DNA from: Protopterus annectens
Lineage: Eukaryota; Chordata; Ceratodontiformes; Protopteridae
Reading direction: 5' to 3'
NCBI RefSeq assembly: GCF_019279795.1
Contig: NC_056744.1
Coordinates: forward strand, 900,083,904-900,147,903
Length of the DNA stretch: 64,000 nt
Shown: piece after piece, positions 1 through 11,744 of the stretch
How the letters are laid out: each line of letters starts with the position of its first letter
How positions within the stretch are numbered: position 1 is the stretch's first letter
Position numbers and translations under genes: made by a program
Notes under the pieces: model-generated
The model's database searches: none
The model's input: only the letters and a program-made list of their open reading frames with translations
Told to the model about the DNA's origin: nothing

Positions 1-609
1 TCTTACATAAAGCCACTACACAGTAAGAGGAGTGGGAGACAAGTAGCATTAGACAACTTAGTGGTAGAGTTATGCTAGCAAGGTATGTGTGTTCAGATTG
101 TCTGATGTCACAGCCAAGAAATGTGGGCAAGCATGTCTGAGCATGTCCAAGGCTATGCATACTAATGAAAGCAACAAAGCACCAGATCACTGCCACATGT
201 GCAATGTCAGACAGCTCAAAAAGGAATGTGCTAACTTACTTCTTCATATAGATAGAGAAGAACGTGGGAAATGGGACAGTTAGAAAAGGGGGGAACAGCA
301 AGCAGCAGAAAAGATATAACTGTAGTGACAGGCTGGGGGAGAAGAACATATTTTTTGAGAAGAAAGGCTCACATTTTTATATGAAAAGATGAACAACAGT
401 TGGAAGATAGTGGGAAATGGTTGTAGGAACAGTAGAGGGAAAAGAGAAAGTTGCAGGGGCAAACAAACATAAAACATGTTCACAGACATACAGACAGACA
501 GTCAGACAGAGGGGTAGTGACACAAAAGATGGGGGCAATAATTAGTGGCCACAGAGAAGGAGACAGAAGGTGGATACTCAGTGATAGGAAGAACTGGAAA
601 ACAAAGTAG
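1..609. other. Unassigned AT-rich flank
   Basis: No gene, RNA or named repeat is recognised here. Purine-rich runs and a short CAGA-type repeat near 481-510 are visible. Small open frames lack any family motif. Confidence 0.4.
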
Positions 610-611
610 TA

Positions 612-940
612 CAGTAGAGAGTTGATTATCCGAACTAACTGGGACCTAGAGTAGTTCTGATAATCAAACTGTTCGGATAATTAAACATACATTGAACCGG
701 ATAACAAAACTGTAAAAATCTTGTTTTTTCTGCATGCCTTTCAACTATTCAGTGATTCCAATGAACAATAAGTAATATTTTTCTCACACCACTGGGCTAC
801 AACCTCAAAAACATGCACAAGCGAATACGTATGTTTACATATTCAAACTTTATGATTTTTCCTACCAAAAACATTGGAAGGCTGTTTTCAGATAAGTTAC
901 ATTTCTGATAATCGACATTCGGATAATTGACTCTCTACTG
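612..940. mobile_element. Tigger/pogo-like MITE with terminal inverted repeats
   Basis: The left end reads CAGTAGAGAGTTGATTATCC and the reverse complement of the right end reads CAGTAGAGAGTCAATTATCC, so the terminal inverted repeats match over about 23 bases. TA dinucleotides lie immediately outside (610-611 and 941-942), the target duplication expected of Tc1/mariner/pogo elements. The ends resemble Tigger termini, which carry a CAGTA start and a GATTATCCGAA block. An inner copy of the TTCGGATAAT block lies near 675. The element is about 329 bp and has no coding frame, so it must have depended on a transposase encoded elsewhere. Confidence 0.85.
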
Positions 941-1515
941 TATTCATAGTGGCACATAAAGCATGGTGAAGACAATGGTGGGGGATACAACAGTATGCAT
1001 AGCAGATGCAAAACTGGCTTAGATGCCAATCTATACAAACATCAGTCACCTCCTTCATTGACATCATGTGCAAGTTATGTCTCTGTTAGCCAAATCATCA
1101 AAGCCTGGTGATTGTGTGACTCAACCAATCATTTCAGGGGATACTCCTTAATAGTAAGGTGGGTGTCCAGCTGTCAGAACACCGCAGACAATACCAGCAG
1201 ATACAACTGCTGCTGCTAGGAAAACACAGAGGAATCCTTTGGGCCACTATCAAAAGAGAAGTCTCTACACATCTCCAGAGGTCACCAGTGAGCCATCCAG
1301 GTTATCATCAGCAAGGTGACCTCTGTTCATCTCCTAAGATCCAGGCCTGGTTGCCACTAGTGATCCAGCAGGCTGAGAGTATTGCTGCATTTCTTCTGCC
1401 TTAACCAGAATTGGACCTGTAGAAGGAAGAGGAAGGGAATACACAGAGAACACACTAGTGCACACATATGTTACACATAATATTAAATCTATACAACACA
1501 GTAGTGTACATAGGA

Positions 1516-1845
1516 TGGGTGTATATTACATTATCAAACTTTTAAAAGTTTCAATGTCATATGATCTAACTTTTCAAAGTTTGAAAAGCTAAAAAAAAAA
1601 ACAAACAACAGAAAAAACTTACCTGACCATTTTAAGCAGGGGGGGGGGGCAAGCCACTCTGCACCCTCCCACTCTTTAAATATACCAACTCCGAGATCAG
1701 CCTACAGTGCAGGAAAGGGAAATCTTCCCATTCTGCACTGTATGAAGATTTCCATTGAAACATTCAAACTTTTAAAAGTTCAATCATATGGTGTCAACCA
1801 TATGACGTTCGAACTTTTAAAAGTTTGATAACGTAATATACACCC
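1516..1845. mobile_element. MITE with 8-bp TSD, GGGTGTATAT termini
   Basis: The left end (GGGTGTATATTACATTATC, from 1517) is repeated inverted at the right end (GTAATATACACCC, to 1845). Arms carrying AACTTTTAAAAGTT extend the match to about 50 bases. ACATAGGA flanks both sides (1508-1515 and 1846-1853), an 8-bp target duplication. An 8-bp duplication is typical of hAT-type transposition, although these termini are not the usual hAT CAG type. The centre (about 1670-1740) carries a core, ATACCAACTC followed by a GAGATC block, that recurs in the MITEs at 31250 and 34210. There is no coding capacity. Confidence 0.75.
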
Positions 1846-1896
1846 ACATAGGACATGCACTTTGCTATCAGAACAGGAACTCTGCCTCCTGCAAAA

Positions 1897-2133
1897 TCAC
1901 TCCATGTCTGGTTGATGATCCTCAGCTGCAGTAAAGACAAAATAGGAAGAAATCAATACAGTTATGGACCTGTGAAAAGAATTTAAAAAATGCTCACAGT
2001 AAAACTCTGACTCTTTGTCCCTGTCTTCTGCGTCCCGGTGTCTAAAAAGACCAGGGTGGTGCTGCTTCTCCTCACTGTAGCAATGCCTGCACTGCTCAAC
2101 AGAGGAGGTGATGCCAGAGGTTTCACTCACCAT
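1897..2133 (-). pseudogene. Possible Myb/SANT-like domain fragment
   Basis: The minus-strand frame contains TSGITSSVEQCRHCYSE. This resembles the end of the Myb/SANT-like domains carried by Harbinger elements (T-G-hydrophobic...EQCRHRW) and the better fragment at 46960-47184. The rest of the frame is not recognisable. This may be a relic of a Harbinger Myb-like gene; support is one short motif only. Confidence 0.3.
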
Positions 2134-2139
2134 TCTGGA

Positions 2140-3021
2140 AATCTCATATCAGGCATCCACCTACACAAAAGCCTGTCAAACTCATGAGAGTTGCAGTATT
2201 GAATAAACCATGTCCACTCACACATTTTCACTTGAGGCACAAAATGGTAACCTATATGCATGGATGCATGCTTGAACACACATGATGCACATGTTAACAC
2301 AGTAATGGGGTGCTACAAAAAGTCACATATGCTGTGCATGAGTATAGCATGCACATGTCTCCAACTCCTGGATGGGTAGGGATGATTAGCTTAATGCTGC
2401 TTAGTGTAGTATCATGGTGTGTTAAAGTAGTAATTCAGAGACAGCTGTATTAAATTCCCTCATTTGAGGCCCATATTAACACATTATAAAGAGTGGAAGC
2501 CATGTTACATAATATTGCTTTATGACAATCAGCTGGGAAATCGGTAGTTTACTAAAGTAAGATACTGTACTTTGAAATAGACATACTAAAGGAAGGCAAG
2601 ACATCTGCTAATGTACTGCGGCACTGTATGAAACACCCATTATTGATGGCAATAGCAAAGACATATAAGAAGTCATGTATATGGGTGTGGAAACACAGCA
2701 AAATGTCATGATGTCATGACTAGCTATGGAGAGAGAGACACACTGGGAAATTCATGCCCATAGGCAAGGACATGCAACACAGGACATGATGGCAATGGTT
2801 ATGGGAGGTTGGGCATAGTGTTCAGAGAAATACAGGTTATCAACATGCTGCTCCAGGAAGAGGTGTCATAATAATATGCCTTTTGCAGCAGTTTATACAG
2901 GAAAGGTAGTAAATAGTCACAACACATTAGGGGACAGGTAAGTGGCCATATGGAGGGAGGGAGTTACAGAAGCAGCAGCATACAGGCATATAAAACATCA
3001 ACAGACAACCCTGCATGTAGA

Positions 3022-3066
<45 letters not shown>

Positions 3067-4520
3067 TGCACTGAATATGTGTAAGCCACAGGTGTACACA
3101 TCTTATCATAGGCCAACAAGAGAAGCAATTATTGAAATTGTTCTCCCTCCACCCTGATGACTGAGGTGTTATTGCTGGCCTTCTGCGCACATGTCATAAA
3201 AACCCTGGTCCAAGGAAATGCAGACAAGTTTTAGGGATCAGGTATAGCAGGGAGAGGTGGATGACATCACTGCTGTGAGTTGGCATAATATAATTCTACA
3301 TATCATGTTTGGCTAGGGGTAACTGATATTATACTGCATGGGAAGAACATGGTATAGGATATTGCCAAGGACATGTCCACTAAAGGAAATGGACCACCAA
3401 CACAAAAGTAGCTTACAGAGGTGGAGGTGGCGATCCTAGCTTCCCCTGTGTAGGGACAGGGAATAGAACCTCATACTCATTTGTGGCTTGGATGTAAGAT
3501 CTGAGCTGGCAGTGATTGCATGAAGGTCTGTAAGGGATATGCTATATTAGTAATAACTCTTATGTTGCCAAATTGTACAATACACTGCATTTGAGGTAGG
3601 ACTTATTCAGCAAGAGGCTATTGTATATCAGTCCTTCAGATACCTCTGGGCTGCAACTAGAACACCCTTCATGCATCTGTTAATATGCTAGTCATAGATT
3701 GTGTCATATACTAGCATGCTTGCCAGGGATGGATGGTGGCTTAGGCATTTGTTTTACGGTCATAGGTATCCTGTCATTGTGCTTTTACAAGTTATACTGA
3801 TGGAAGGTCACGTGCAACAGTACACTAGATGCCAGATGCCAACAGGTTACTTGTGGCTGATGATAATGACAATGTTTATATGATACAATCTGTCTGATAA
3901 CCCACTGCACTGTTAGCAACACTAACATTGGAGGGACCACACACATTTCCCCATACATGGAGTCTGTGGCAGGAATAGGATGATCTTCCAGATTTACCAG
4001 TGTTTGGCAGACATCCTGTAACTATTAGCCATCACCCTAGACAGTATGTGTGAACCATATTGCTACTGAAATACATATACACCACATAGGTGTTGCAGTC
4101 TTCAGAACTCCAGTGACTTTAGGTCCATCCCATACCTGGCTGCAACCCTTGTCATCAATCATCAGATGCACAGATCAGTCATTCATGCACAGACAGCTGC
4201 TACATACACCACTATGTGCTACATGGCCTGTGAGATGACGTGCAACACCTGCATGGTCTTTGGAGCAGCATACAGTGCTTACACACTGATATGCAGTTGA
4301 AGGACAGAGAACATATGGTGCTGCTTAGGGCACTGGTGGTTAACATTCACCCACTGATGCACCATTTACAATGAGGTAGGTGGTAACTGCACCCTATTCT
4401 GTTTTGCATGCCTTGCTTTCTGTGACAAAGGGATAATCTAGATATGAGGTAGCCAGACACAGAAGGAGCATACTCAGATGACACAGACTATTCCTGAGAC
4501 AGCACACATGACTGTGGCCA
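2140..4520. other. Unassigned sequence with one CA microsatellite
   Basis: Apart from the (CA)n tract at 3023-3063, no repeat family or gene is recognised. The sequence is rich in CATG and TGTG words, like the flanks of the Harbinger element at 24-29 kb, so some of it may be Harbinger-derived non-coding sequence. That is an impression from composition only. Confidence 0.35.
3023..3063. repeat. (CA)n microsatellite
   Basis: Uninterrupted CA dinucleotide tract of about 20 units. The cysteine/valine-rich open frames across it are artefacts of the repeat. Confidence 0.98.
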
Positions 4521-4537
4521 GACTCATATACAGGGCC

Positions 4538-5496
4538 CACCAATAAAACAACTGGAAGCACTTGAAAGTACCCACGAAAAACCGAACAAGTGCTGTAAGC
4601 CAAAGAAAACTGCAGAACCACAAGTCCACTTCGAATCTTTTAATAAACCAACTCCACAGACCATACACATTAACGCAGTTGCACAAGACAATATACCAGC
4701 GTTTTCATCCAATCCACTTGGACTTCATCAGACAATGTACTACCATTTAATTACTCTATATATATTAAATGACCAACCCTCCAACCAATGTAAATCCCCC
4801 AAAGACATTCAAAATGAACCTATGAACCAACAAGCCTCATGAATATTAAAATTAAAATAAAAACTAACTATAAAAGTGCGTGTGCATAAACATCTAAAAT
4901 ATCTATATAGTTAAAACCTATGGTCATATAAATAAAGTGCATATGTATAAACTGTTTGATTACATAATTTATACGAACATTATTAAACAAAGTGCTTGTG
5001 CTTACTAACATATTAGTTCTTAAACATAATAAAACAACTCCCTCTACTGTCATAAATCAATATTGCACATAACATTCCACAACACAAAAAACCACTTCCT
5101 TTATACAAAAATAAGTTAAAACCTCACTATATACTGTTTAAATATAAATACTTTACTTAAATATAATTAAATAAATAATACATATATCAACACATCAAAT
5201 CCTGTCACATTCTGTTCTATTTAAAAACTACTAAATTTTATTAGCCCTTATTTTTAATAAGGATGATATACTCAAATAATCATTTAACCCTGGTTTTTTA
5301 CTAGTCTCCAGGTACACCTGCCACCACAATTCCTTGCTCTCCAAGATCTCTTCCCAGATACCACCCCTTATATCCTTTTCAACCTGTTGTAACACAAAAA
5401 AATAAAATTTACATCCTCTACATTCTTTACTATGCTTGAATAAGGCACTAGTCTCTTTCCCTTTTTGTATATCATATACGTGTTCATAAATTCTTT
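4538..5496 (-). mobile_element. 5'-truncated Penelope-like element with 14-bp TSD
   Basis: The 14-mer TCATATACAGGGCC flanks the insertion (4524-4537 and 5497-5510). Inside, on the minus strand, is the end of a PLE protein: the tail of the GIY-YIG endonuclease (KRIYEHVYDIQKGKETSALFK) and the C-terminal block ending PGLNDYLSISSLLKIRANKI, both closely matching the large PLE at 13992-18279. A 3' non-coding tail of about 690 bases follows and includes a hammerhead-like motif. The 5' truncation falls inside the endonuclease. PLEs insert by target-primed reverse transcription, which explains the truncation and the direct repeat. Confidence 0.85.
4690..4740 (-). ncRNA. Hammerhead-ribozyme-like motif in PLE tail
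   Basis: Reading the minus strand, a CTGATGA box is followed by GTCCAA, a short loop, TTGGAT, and then GAAA. GTCCAA and TTGGAT can pair as a 6-bp stem II, and the two boxes are the conserved hammerhead core. A short ACGCTGGTA segment would supply stem III and the cleavage site; flanking ACATTGT and TATTGT give only a weak stem I. Hammerheads are a known feature of PLE terminal repeats, and the position, about 500 bases after the coding end, is similar in the other copies. Activity is not shown. Confidence 0.55.
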
Positions 5497-5519
5497 TCAT
5501 ATACAGGGCCACTGACACT

Positions 5520-6130
5520 CTTTACTCTCTGCTCTTGGGGCATCTCACCAGGCCACACATTTTTGCTTCCATAGTTCTGCGCCATACATACCTCCTGTGA
5601 GCAGAAAGAACACAATGCCTATACATAGTGGTCAGTGGGGTTATAGACACCATACAACTGCTAGTTCTTGACATTGTGCACCCTATCCATGTGCTTGTGC
5701 ATGTTCTGATAGTTCTATGCCCTCCCTGCCATCAACTTAATTGAACCCCTAGACTGCAGGCTACTACAGTACACATTGCCAATATTCATCTCACAACAGC
5801 TCCACCCCACCAATGGAGAATGTAATACTCCACTCCCCCACAACCTGCTACTAGACTAAATGGTTACCACATCTACCTTTCATAACCCTGACTCATACAA
5901 CAGCATTGCTGCCATCTATCACAGTGTACATCCCCATCTATGCAAATCATAATGTCTATGTCCCACCTACCCCTAACCTATTTGTGCTAGGATTATGTCT
6001 GATACACAGTATCTCAGTCCATGCACTATAGTGCAGATTATGGTGTGATAATGTATGGATCATTTTAGTCTATGTTGTCTGTATAATGACAGGTGCGACA
6101 TGTGCTGACTGAGGTTTCTTTTTTGGGGAT
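5520..6130. other. Unassigned sequence
   Basis: No coding motif, inverted termini or tandem structure is recognised. It separates the PLE fragment from the LINE/SINE tail and Harbinger fragment near 6.2 kb. Confidence 0.3.
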
Positions 6131-6139
6131 AAACTCTTG

Positions 6140-6200
6140 GCTAGGCTTGTAAGAGCCCCATGGCCATTAGCCTAGTAACCTCCTATGAGCCTGTGATTCC
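6140..6200 (+). repeat. SINE/LINE 3'-tail fragment (CR1/L2-type)
   Basis: The string GGCTAGGCTTGTAAGAGCC, then CATTAGCCTAGTAACC and CTATGAGCC, matches the 3' end of the CR1/L2-like LINE at 36370-36432. Only the tail is present, so it cannot be told whether it came from the LINE or from one of the SINEs that share the tail. Confidence 0.55.
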
Positions 6201-6227
6201 ATAGTGTGCATTGGGATGGAGAATCCA

Positions 6228-6450
6228 TGCATTTCTCTTGATTCTGCAGGTGGATGACACAATTTAACAAGTTCCTGTATGGTCACTTTCTCCACACAGA
6301 AGCAGTCCATAATCTGCTTCTCAGTTAAGTAGTATTACGCACTGAAGGTACCATATGTCTTGGTGTGGAGGCGACAACTTGGTATGTCATTGGGCACTAG
6401 CTCCAGAAACAGCTGCTAACACATGTTACTTTGCTATTACTGCTGCTGTC
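6228..6450 (-). pseudogene. Harbinger transposase N-terminal fragment
   Basis: Translated on the minus strand, this region gives LFLELVPNDIPSCRL, then after one stop YYLTEKQIMDCFCVEKVTIQ and ELVKLCHP. The second part aligns with the N-terminal helix-turn-helix-like region of the HARBI1-like proteins in this window (ISQVEIVACYRVDRGILQEL at 57.1 kb and MSYQEIIDRYCLERQLVLAV at 28.7 kb). The catalytic DDE part is not found next to it. This is a third, smaller Harbinger relic and too short for an open-frame scan to show. Confidence 0.55.
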
Positions 6451-6459
6451 ATAAATATT

Positions 6460-7930
6460 GTAATTTCCTGAACACCAGCATTACCTGACATTCAGCATAG
6501 ATCAGCCCTGGGGTAGCATGCATGTTTTATATGTCTCTGGATTGTTCCAATATGTTTGATGGTGTAATTTGCATAATTGCTGTTTCTTGGTGTTTGGAAT
6601 CCCAATTTCATATCATTATGTGGTAATTTGCATACATTGCACACATAGATCTGTGGGCATACATTGCACGTAGAGCTATTTTTACCCTAGTGGCGGAACA
6701 CTACTTGTGTCTCTGAATCATGTTCTCATTGCACATTGCAAATTTCCATGTTACTTTGCATAGTGGTATGTGCTTTCTATGAACATCAGCCAAAGTGGTG
6801 CAGACAAGTATGAGATGGACAGAACAGTATTCTTAGCACATGAACTTTGTCTCCTGCTGTGAGCTAACAGTCAAGCAAGCATCTCATATTTGCCATTTTG
6901 ACAGGTATGAATTGGCAGTGTTTATGGAGAGAGGAGATGAGTTTAAGGACCACAACTTAAGCATAACAAAAAAAATAAAAATTGGCCACTTTAGAAAGAA
7001 AAAGAAGCAACAGAAACTGATAATACTGTTCTGTGTGATTATTCCTGATTGTACTCATTGAAAAACAAGAAATGGTAATTAAACCTGACTGACTAAAAGA
7101 AAGCATGGTATATGTGAAACAGACATGTAAAATCTATGCACTGACAGGAGCTTAGGGGATATAATATTTCAAAGCCAAACACTGCAATGTGGGATACCTA
7201 GAGGTAGACTAAAAAAATCAAGATGCAGGATCCCATGTGGACAGACTCGGGAATTACATTTAAAACTATTTTAACAAGTATATAGCGTCCAAAAGTGGTG
7301 TTAAAATGTAAGAAACATCAAGACATGATGAAATAAACATGTTTTTTTTAGTCTGTGGGTGTGGTTCTCCTTTAAGGAGCTGGAAGGTGAAATGAAATAA
7401 ATTTTGATAAATTTCACTTTGAAGAAAATACTTTTTGGAATAAAGTAAAGCAAAATAAATAGAAGCATAATGTTAACTGTGTATAAGTAAAAGGCATAAA
7501 TGAAATAACATTAGTTGGATGTCACACATGTTATCATATTTCATTATTTGCAAAAGTTGGCTGTAACCATCCACAGTAGTAAAATTCAACTTCACACATT
7601 GCTGTAAAGTGAGGTAATGATACAAAAACAAATGTCTCATCATGTAAACAAGCTGAAGAATTGTTAGGAACTCCATAAGAGAGCCAAGGTGTTTCCTGTA
7701 GTGTACATTAACAACTGTGTTTGACTAAGACATACAGGCAATGAGTAGAGATTGCATGGATGGTCTCCTTCAGCTAACAAGTCTCCCTGCTGTGGGTGTT
7801 GAGGCAGACACTGATTAATATACAAGATATCTGACAGTTTCAGAGAGAATTATTGCAGTATGTTGTTTAAACACTACTAAAGTATACCTTTGTTTCTAGG
7901 CCTTAGCTGAAAATAGACTCTGCCCTTTTG
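6460..7930. other. Unassigned AT-rich sequence
   Basis: No recognisable coding or repeat signal. Short open frames here have no family motif. Confidence 0.3.
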
Positions 7931-7934
7931 GCCA

Positions 7935-8110
7935 CCCCGCTTCGTGAACTATAGGTTCATAGGCTTATAGGCTCATTGGTTCATAGGTATTTACTAGGCT
8001 AACAACCACAAGGGCCTTTTTAAGCCTAGCTATGCATCCCAAATCTCTAGCAAGTTCTGATACTCTTGATAAGGGTAAGCATGGGCCTGGGAGATGAACC
8101 ATTTACAAAC
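7935..8110 (-). repeat. 3' end of a CR1/L2-like LINE
   Basis: The minus strand reads GGTTCATCTCCCAGGCCC, then GCTTACCCTTATCAAGAGTA, GATTTGGGATGCATAGC, and the terminal block ending in CTAGTAAATACCTATGAACC. This parallels the 3' untranslated region of the LINE at 35530-36432 almost throughout. No coding sequence is left, so this is a severely 5'-truncated copy. Confidence 0.7.
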
Positions 8111-8337
8111 CATTTATAAATATAAAGTAACATATAAGTAAACAAATAAATAAATAAATATGTATTCATCTGCACACACATTCTATAAAAGGACAACTTT
8201 ACAACAGTAAAAGTACTGCACCCATGGAACTGTGGAGATGTCTAGAAGAAGAAGTAGAACAGTACAAGTCTGATCTTGGGGGAATGGACTTTTAAGATGA
8301 AGTCATGTATAAAGGTAAAAATTCAAAGCAGCACAGC

Positions 8338-8465
8338 CAGGTGCATGGGGTTCAGTAATTAAGATATCTGCCTCACAGTTTAGTGTTTAGTTCTGACCTC
8401 AGGTCACTGTCTGCAGTCTGCATGTTCTGTCTATGTCTGTGTGTCTGTTTTTTTTTTAAGGTTAA
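8338..8465 (+). repeat. Degenerate tRNA-derived SINE
   Basis: The segment has the layout of a widespread fish-type SINE head: GGTTCAGTAATTAAG (A box), CTGCCTCACAG, a decayed B box, and then GTCTGCATGTTCTGTCTATG corresponding to the usual 'gtttgcatgttctccctgtg' body. It ends in a T-rich run. The A and B boxes are worn, so the copy is old. Confidence 0.45.
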
Positions 8466-8469
8466 CCCC

Positions 8470-9030
8470 CTCCCCCCATTAGCATGCTGGTTAACTATAG
8501 TATAAAGTGTCCAGATGTAATTGCATCATTTACTTCTTCCACTTGGCCCAGGATATGACTGAATGATCACCTCACTTGCTAGATTAACTAACAAGTAAAT
8601 TATATTAAAATATTAGTTTGCAGCAGTTTGTAAGACACACTGAAATGTATCTACAGTTTTGGATTCTTTGTTATTAAAATTGGGTGTTAACCTACTTTGT
8701 GGTACTTTATATCCTGCCAGAAATTGATTGGTCAGGGGCATGGCTGAGATGGCTAATGAGGGCAGCAAAATGTAATCAAAAAATAGGAATTTGGAAGTAC
8801 TTGATAGATATTTATATGCATTAATAGTAAGAGAAAAGATTTTTGCTTGAAGTTCTTCAAAAGCTGTAATTTTTCTGTTAGAAAATGAGCCACTCAAAAA
8901 TGCTACTCAGGGTTCTTCTGTTAAAAAAAAGATAGCCAGTCATTAATATCTAGCATGCAGTTTACACTAATAAAAATGGACAACTAGACACCAAAATAAA
9001 AAAAGTTTTAAAGAAGAATGCAGAAAGAAG
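8470..9030. other. Unassigned AT-rich sequence before the L1 ORF1
   Basis: No motif is recognised. It could contain the 5' untranslated region of the L1-like element that starts coding near 9031. Confidence 0.3.
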
Positions 9031-9710
9031 ATGGATCATTTAGAAATTCGTATGAAACAACAAAGTGTGCAAATTAGCAGTATAGAAGAAGCTTTAAATG
9101 ACCATAAAGGGAGCATAACTGAAGGTGAATCACAAACTGTATTCCTTCTGAAACAAAATAATTGACATATAGATAAAGTTGATAATTTAGAAAATAGACT
9201 GAGATGAAACAATATCAGAATATATAGCATGCCTGAGAAATATGAGGGAGACAACATAATAAACTTAATAACCTGGTTGCATAAAATATTGAATTTACCT
9301 GAAGCTTTCTCTTTTAAGATTGAAAGGGCACATAGATCCTTGACAGCACCTACAAAAAAGGAAAACTCACCACCACTTTCAATAATAGTTAAGTTTATGT
9401 CTAGTATGGAAAACAATCAAGTATTAAAAGCAGCATGGTCCAGTCCACCTATTACAATGGGTGAGCATGTAATCAGATTTGACAATTACATTTCTAATAA
9501 AGTAATGAATTACTTTAGAGAACTTAAAAAGAGCAATATTAAAGCTACTTTAGTGTTTCCTGCAAAGATCAAAAAAATTTCTTCCTGAAGGAATCAAAGT
9601 ATCTGATACATTGGAAGAGGCATGTAGCTTTGCTAATAAAAATAAAATCCTAAACAACACTGAAAAAATGGATTGGAATACTATATCCCTCAAGAGACAG
9701 AATGAGCTGA
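9031..9710 (+). pseudogene. L1-type LINE ORF1 (RNA-binding protein), decayed
   Basis: The frame begins MDHLEIRMKQQSVQISSIEE, a heptad-like region ahead of the conserved L1 ORF1 core. Then come NNIRIYSMPEKYEG (about 9210-9245) and the RRM/C-terminal part: FSFKIERAHRSLTAPTKKEN, then VKFMSSMENNQVLKAAW and NYFRELKKSNIKATLVFPAKIKK. L1 ORF1p is a trimeric nucleic-acid chaperone that coats LINE RNA in the ribonucleoprotein. Two in-frame stops precede the core. A frameshift near 9580 moves the end (FLPEGIKVSDTLEEACSFAN) into another frame. The order coiled coil, RRM, C-terminal domain fits L1 and its Tx1-type relatives. Confidence 0.75.
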
Positions 9711-9719
9711 ATTCATGAA

Positions 9720-11740
9720 AACAACTGCTTCTAAAGTTAAAAAGCTTAAAACAAGTGACATTTATTTTCTGACTATAGGCTTTATCTTTAAACAATAGAT
9801 TTACCCTCTAATTAAAAAGGTTTATTTAGAACTTTAAGCTCCAAATCATATATAAGTATGTACTTATATTTTAAAGTAAAGCCTTTTACATAATAGGGAA
9901 TATAAATATTTAGTCTTAATATATTTATAGTGAAAGATTTAATATATTTCATTTGAACTAAACTCATAAATTCATCTATAAAATATAAAGATATATTTCC
10001 TGTATGAAAATGGCATTAAATTATAATTGGTAGAATTTGTAACTTTAAACCTATATATGATAAAAATATTATTTGCTTTTACTCAGTATGTGAATTACAG
10101 GGTTAAATGAATGTCAGATCTAAGTAATATGCTAATTATGAATTTTAAAGTGTTGCCAACTGTTTTTTGTTTGTTCTTTTATCATACATTCCTTTTACAC
10201 ATTGTTTATGAAGCAATTAGTCCTTAAAATGAGCTTCAGATCAAAATAATGATTAAGTTGTGTAAAACTATTTTATCCTAACTTGCTTCAATTCTTGCCT
10301 GTTTCTTGAGTTGTTTTAATGAAAATCTGGATCCTAGAAGAGTACAAAGTTCAGTACTGATGTTTGTGAAAGCAGAAAGTGCCTGAAACATGGCCACAAT
10401 GATAAGGAGATGAAAATGTAACTTCTTTTTAAATGTTTATGTGAGAAATCTTCACAAAATAGCATTTATTTTTTAACTATTTATTTAGAAGTGAAGGACT
10501 GGAAATGCAAAAGCATCCCACAAAGATCACATCAGTTGCCTTGCTAGACTGGGGTCCAGGGAAGTAAATATTGTGGGAAAAAATAGCCAGGGAATTGTTA
10601 TGGCTGGGGTTGTATAGGCCCTAGGGCCGATAGCCTAGTACCAACCTATGGACCTATGAACTTATGAATCTATAGTAATATTATACATTGCGCTATCTCT
10701 GACATATGATTTGCTTATACTTTATTGAATGCTAACAGGTTATACTGCAATTTAACTAACCCCCAGCTGTATATATTAGTGGAAAGGTGTAAAATTAGAT
10801 ATTTATTACCGATGAAGATAGTTTCGAGGAATTAAGTAGTATTAGAAACTTGCCGTGTGTGGGATGAATTGCCATTTTTCACAAGGTCTAATTAATTACT
10901 AATTTCAGGATTTGAAACTCAGACAAGAACAACAGCACATAATTACTAAAGACATACATTTAAGTTAGACAGGAAAGAATTAATTTATTTATAGTCAAGG
11001 TTGCTTATAATATTAGAATTAATTAAAAGAGTAAACAATTTATGAATACTATGCAAATGTACAAGTTGAGAATAATCTTTTATGTAATATTTGTAAGTTA
11101 AGAAATGTATGCACATGCTGCAATCTCTAATAATGTTACCTTATGATCTCATCAGAGGGAAGTGAGAACTGATAATTAAATGTCTCTTTGATAAGAAATT
11201 TTAGAAATGTAGGTTATATAAAATAAGGCAGAATATTAGTGGACAAAAGACAGAAAATAATATGAAATTGTAAAGTACATATAAGGAAGACATACATTAC
11301 ATATACCTGCACATGCCAGAAAAAGAAAAGTATACAATTTCACATAATTTTCATAGAAAACTATATAAAGGATATCTGAAGAAATCCTGAAAACTGAAAA
11401 TCTAAAACATGGTTATATTAACAACATGTAGCTTTCTACATATTGTACACCACTGGATTCACTAAGATTATTTTACAAGTCAGAGCTGAAATTCGAGTGC
11501 TTTATTATTGAGTCAGTTCTTTCATTTTTGATGGAAAGTAGAGTACATTTTCCAAAATGTTTGAGACTAGGAGAGGAGAATGTGGTTTGTGATGAGTATT
11601 ATGAAACTTTAAAATATACTATAGGCTACAAATGTTCTCTGAATCCACTGAGTAGCAAGATAATTCCTTCAAACTTAGTAATGCATACTTTTTTAAATAA
11701 ATTTAATGAGTTAAAGGAATTTTAGATATTTGATATTTAC
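9720..11740. other. Very AT-rich unassigned sequence
   Basis: Lies between the L1-like ORF1 and the LINE tail at 11.75 kb. No coding motif is recognised. A CR1/L2/SINE tail fragment occupies 10600-10680; otherwise no structure is evident. Confidence 0.35.
10600..10680 (+). repeat. SINE/LINE 3'-tail fragment (CR1/L2-type)
   Basis: GGCTGGGGTTGTATAGGCCC, then CCGATAGCCTAGTACCAACC and CTATGGACCTATGAAC, match the tail of the CR1/L2-like LINE and SINEs. No head is recognisable upstream. Confidence 0.5.
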
Positions 11741-11744
11741 CATA

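Noticed and set aside
1159-1404. 81-codon frame as a gene
   Set aside because: No domain, no homologous neighbour and no supporting codon pattern; the sequence may be decayed transposon DNA.
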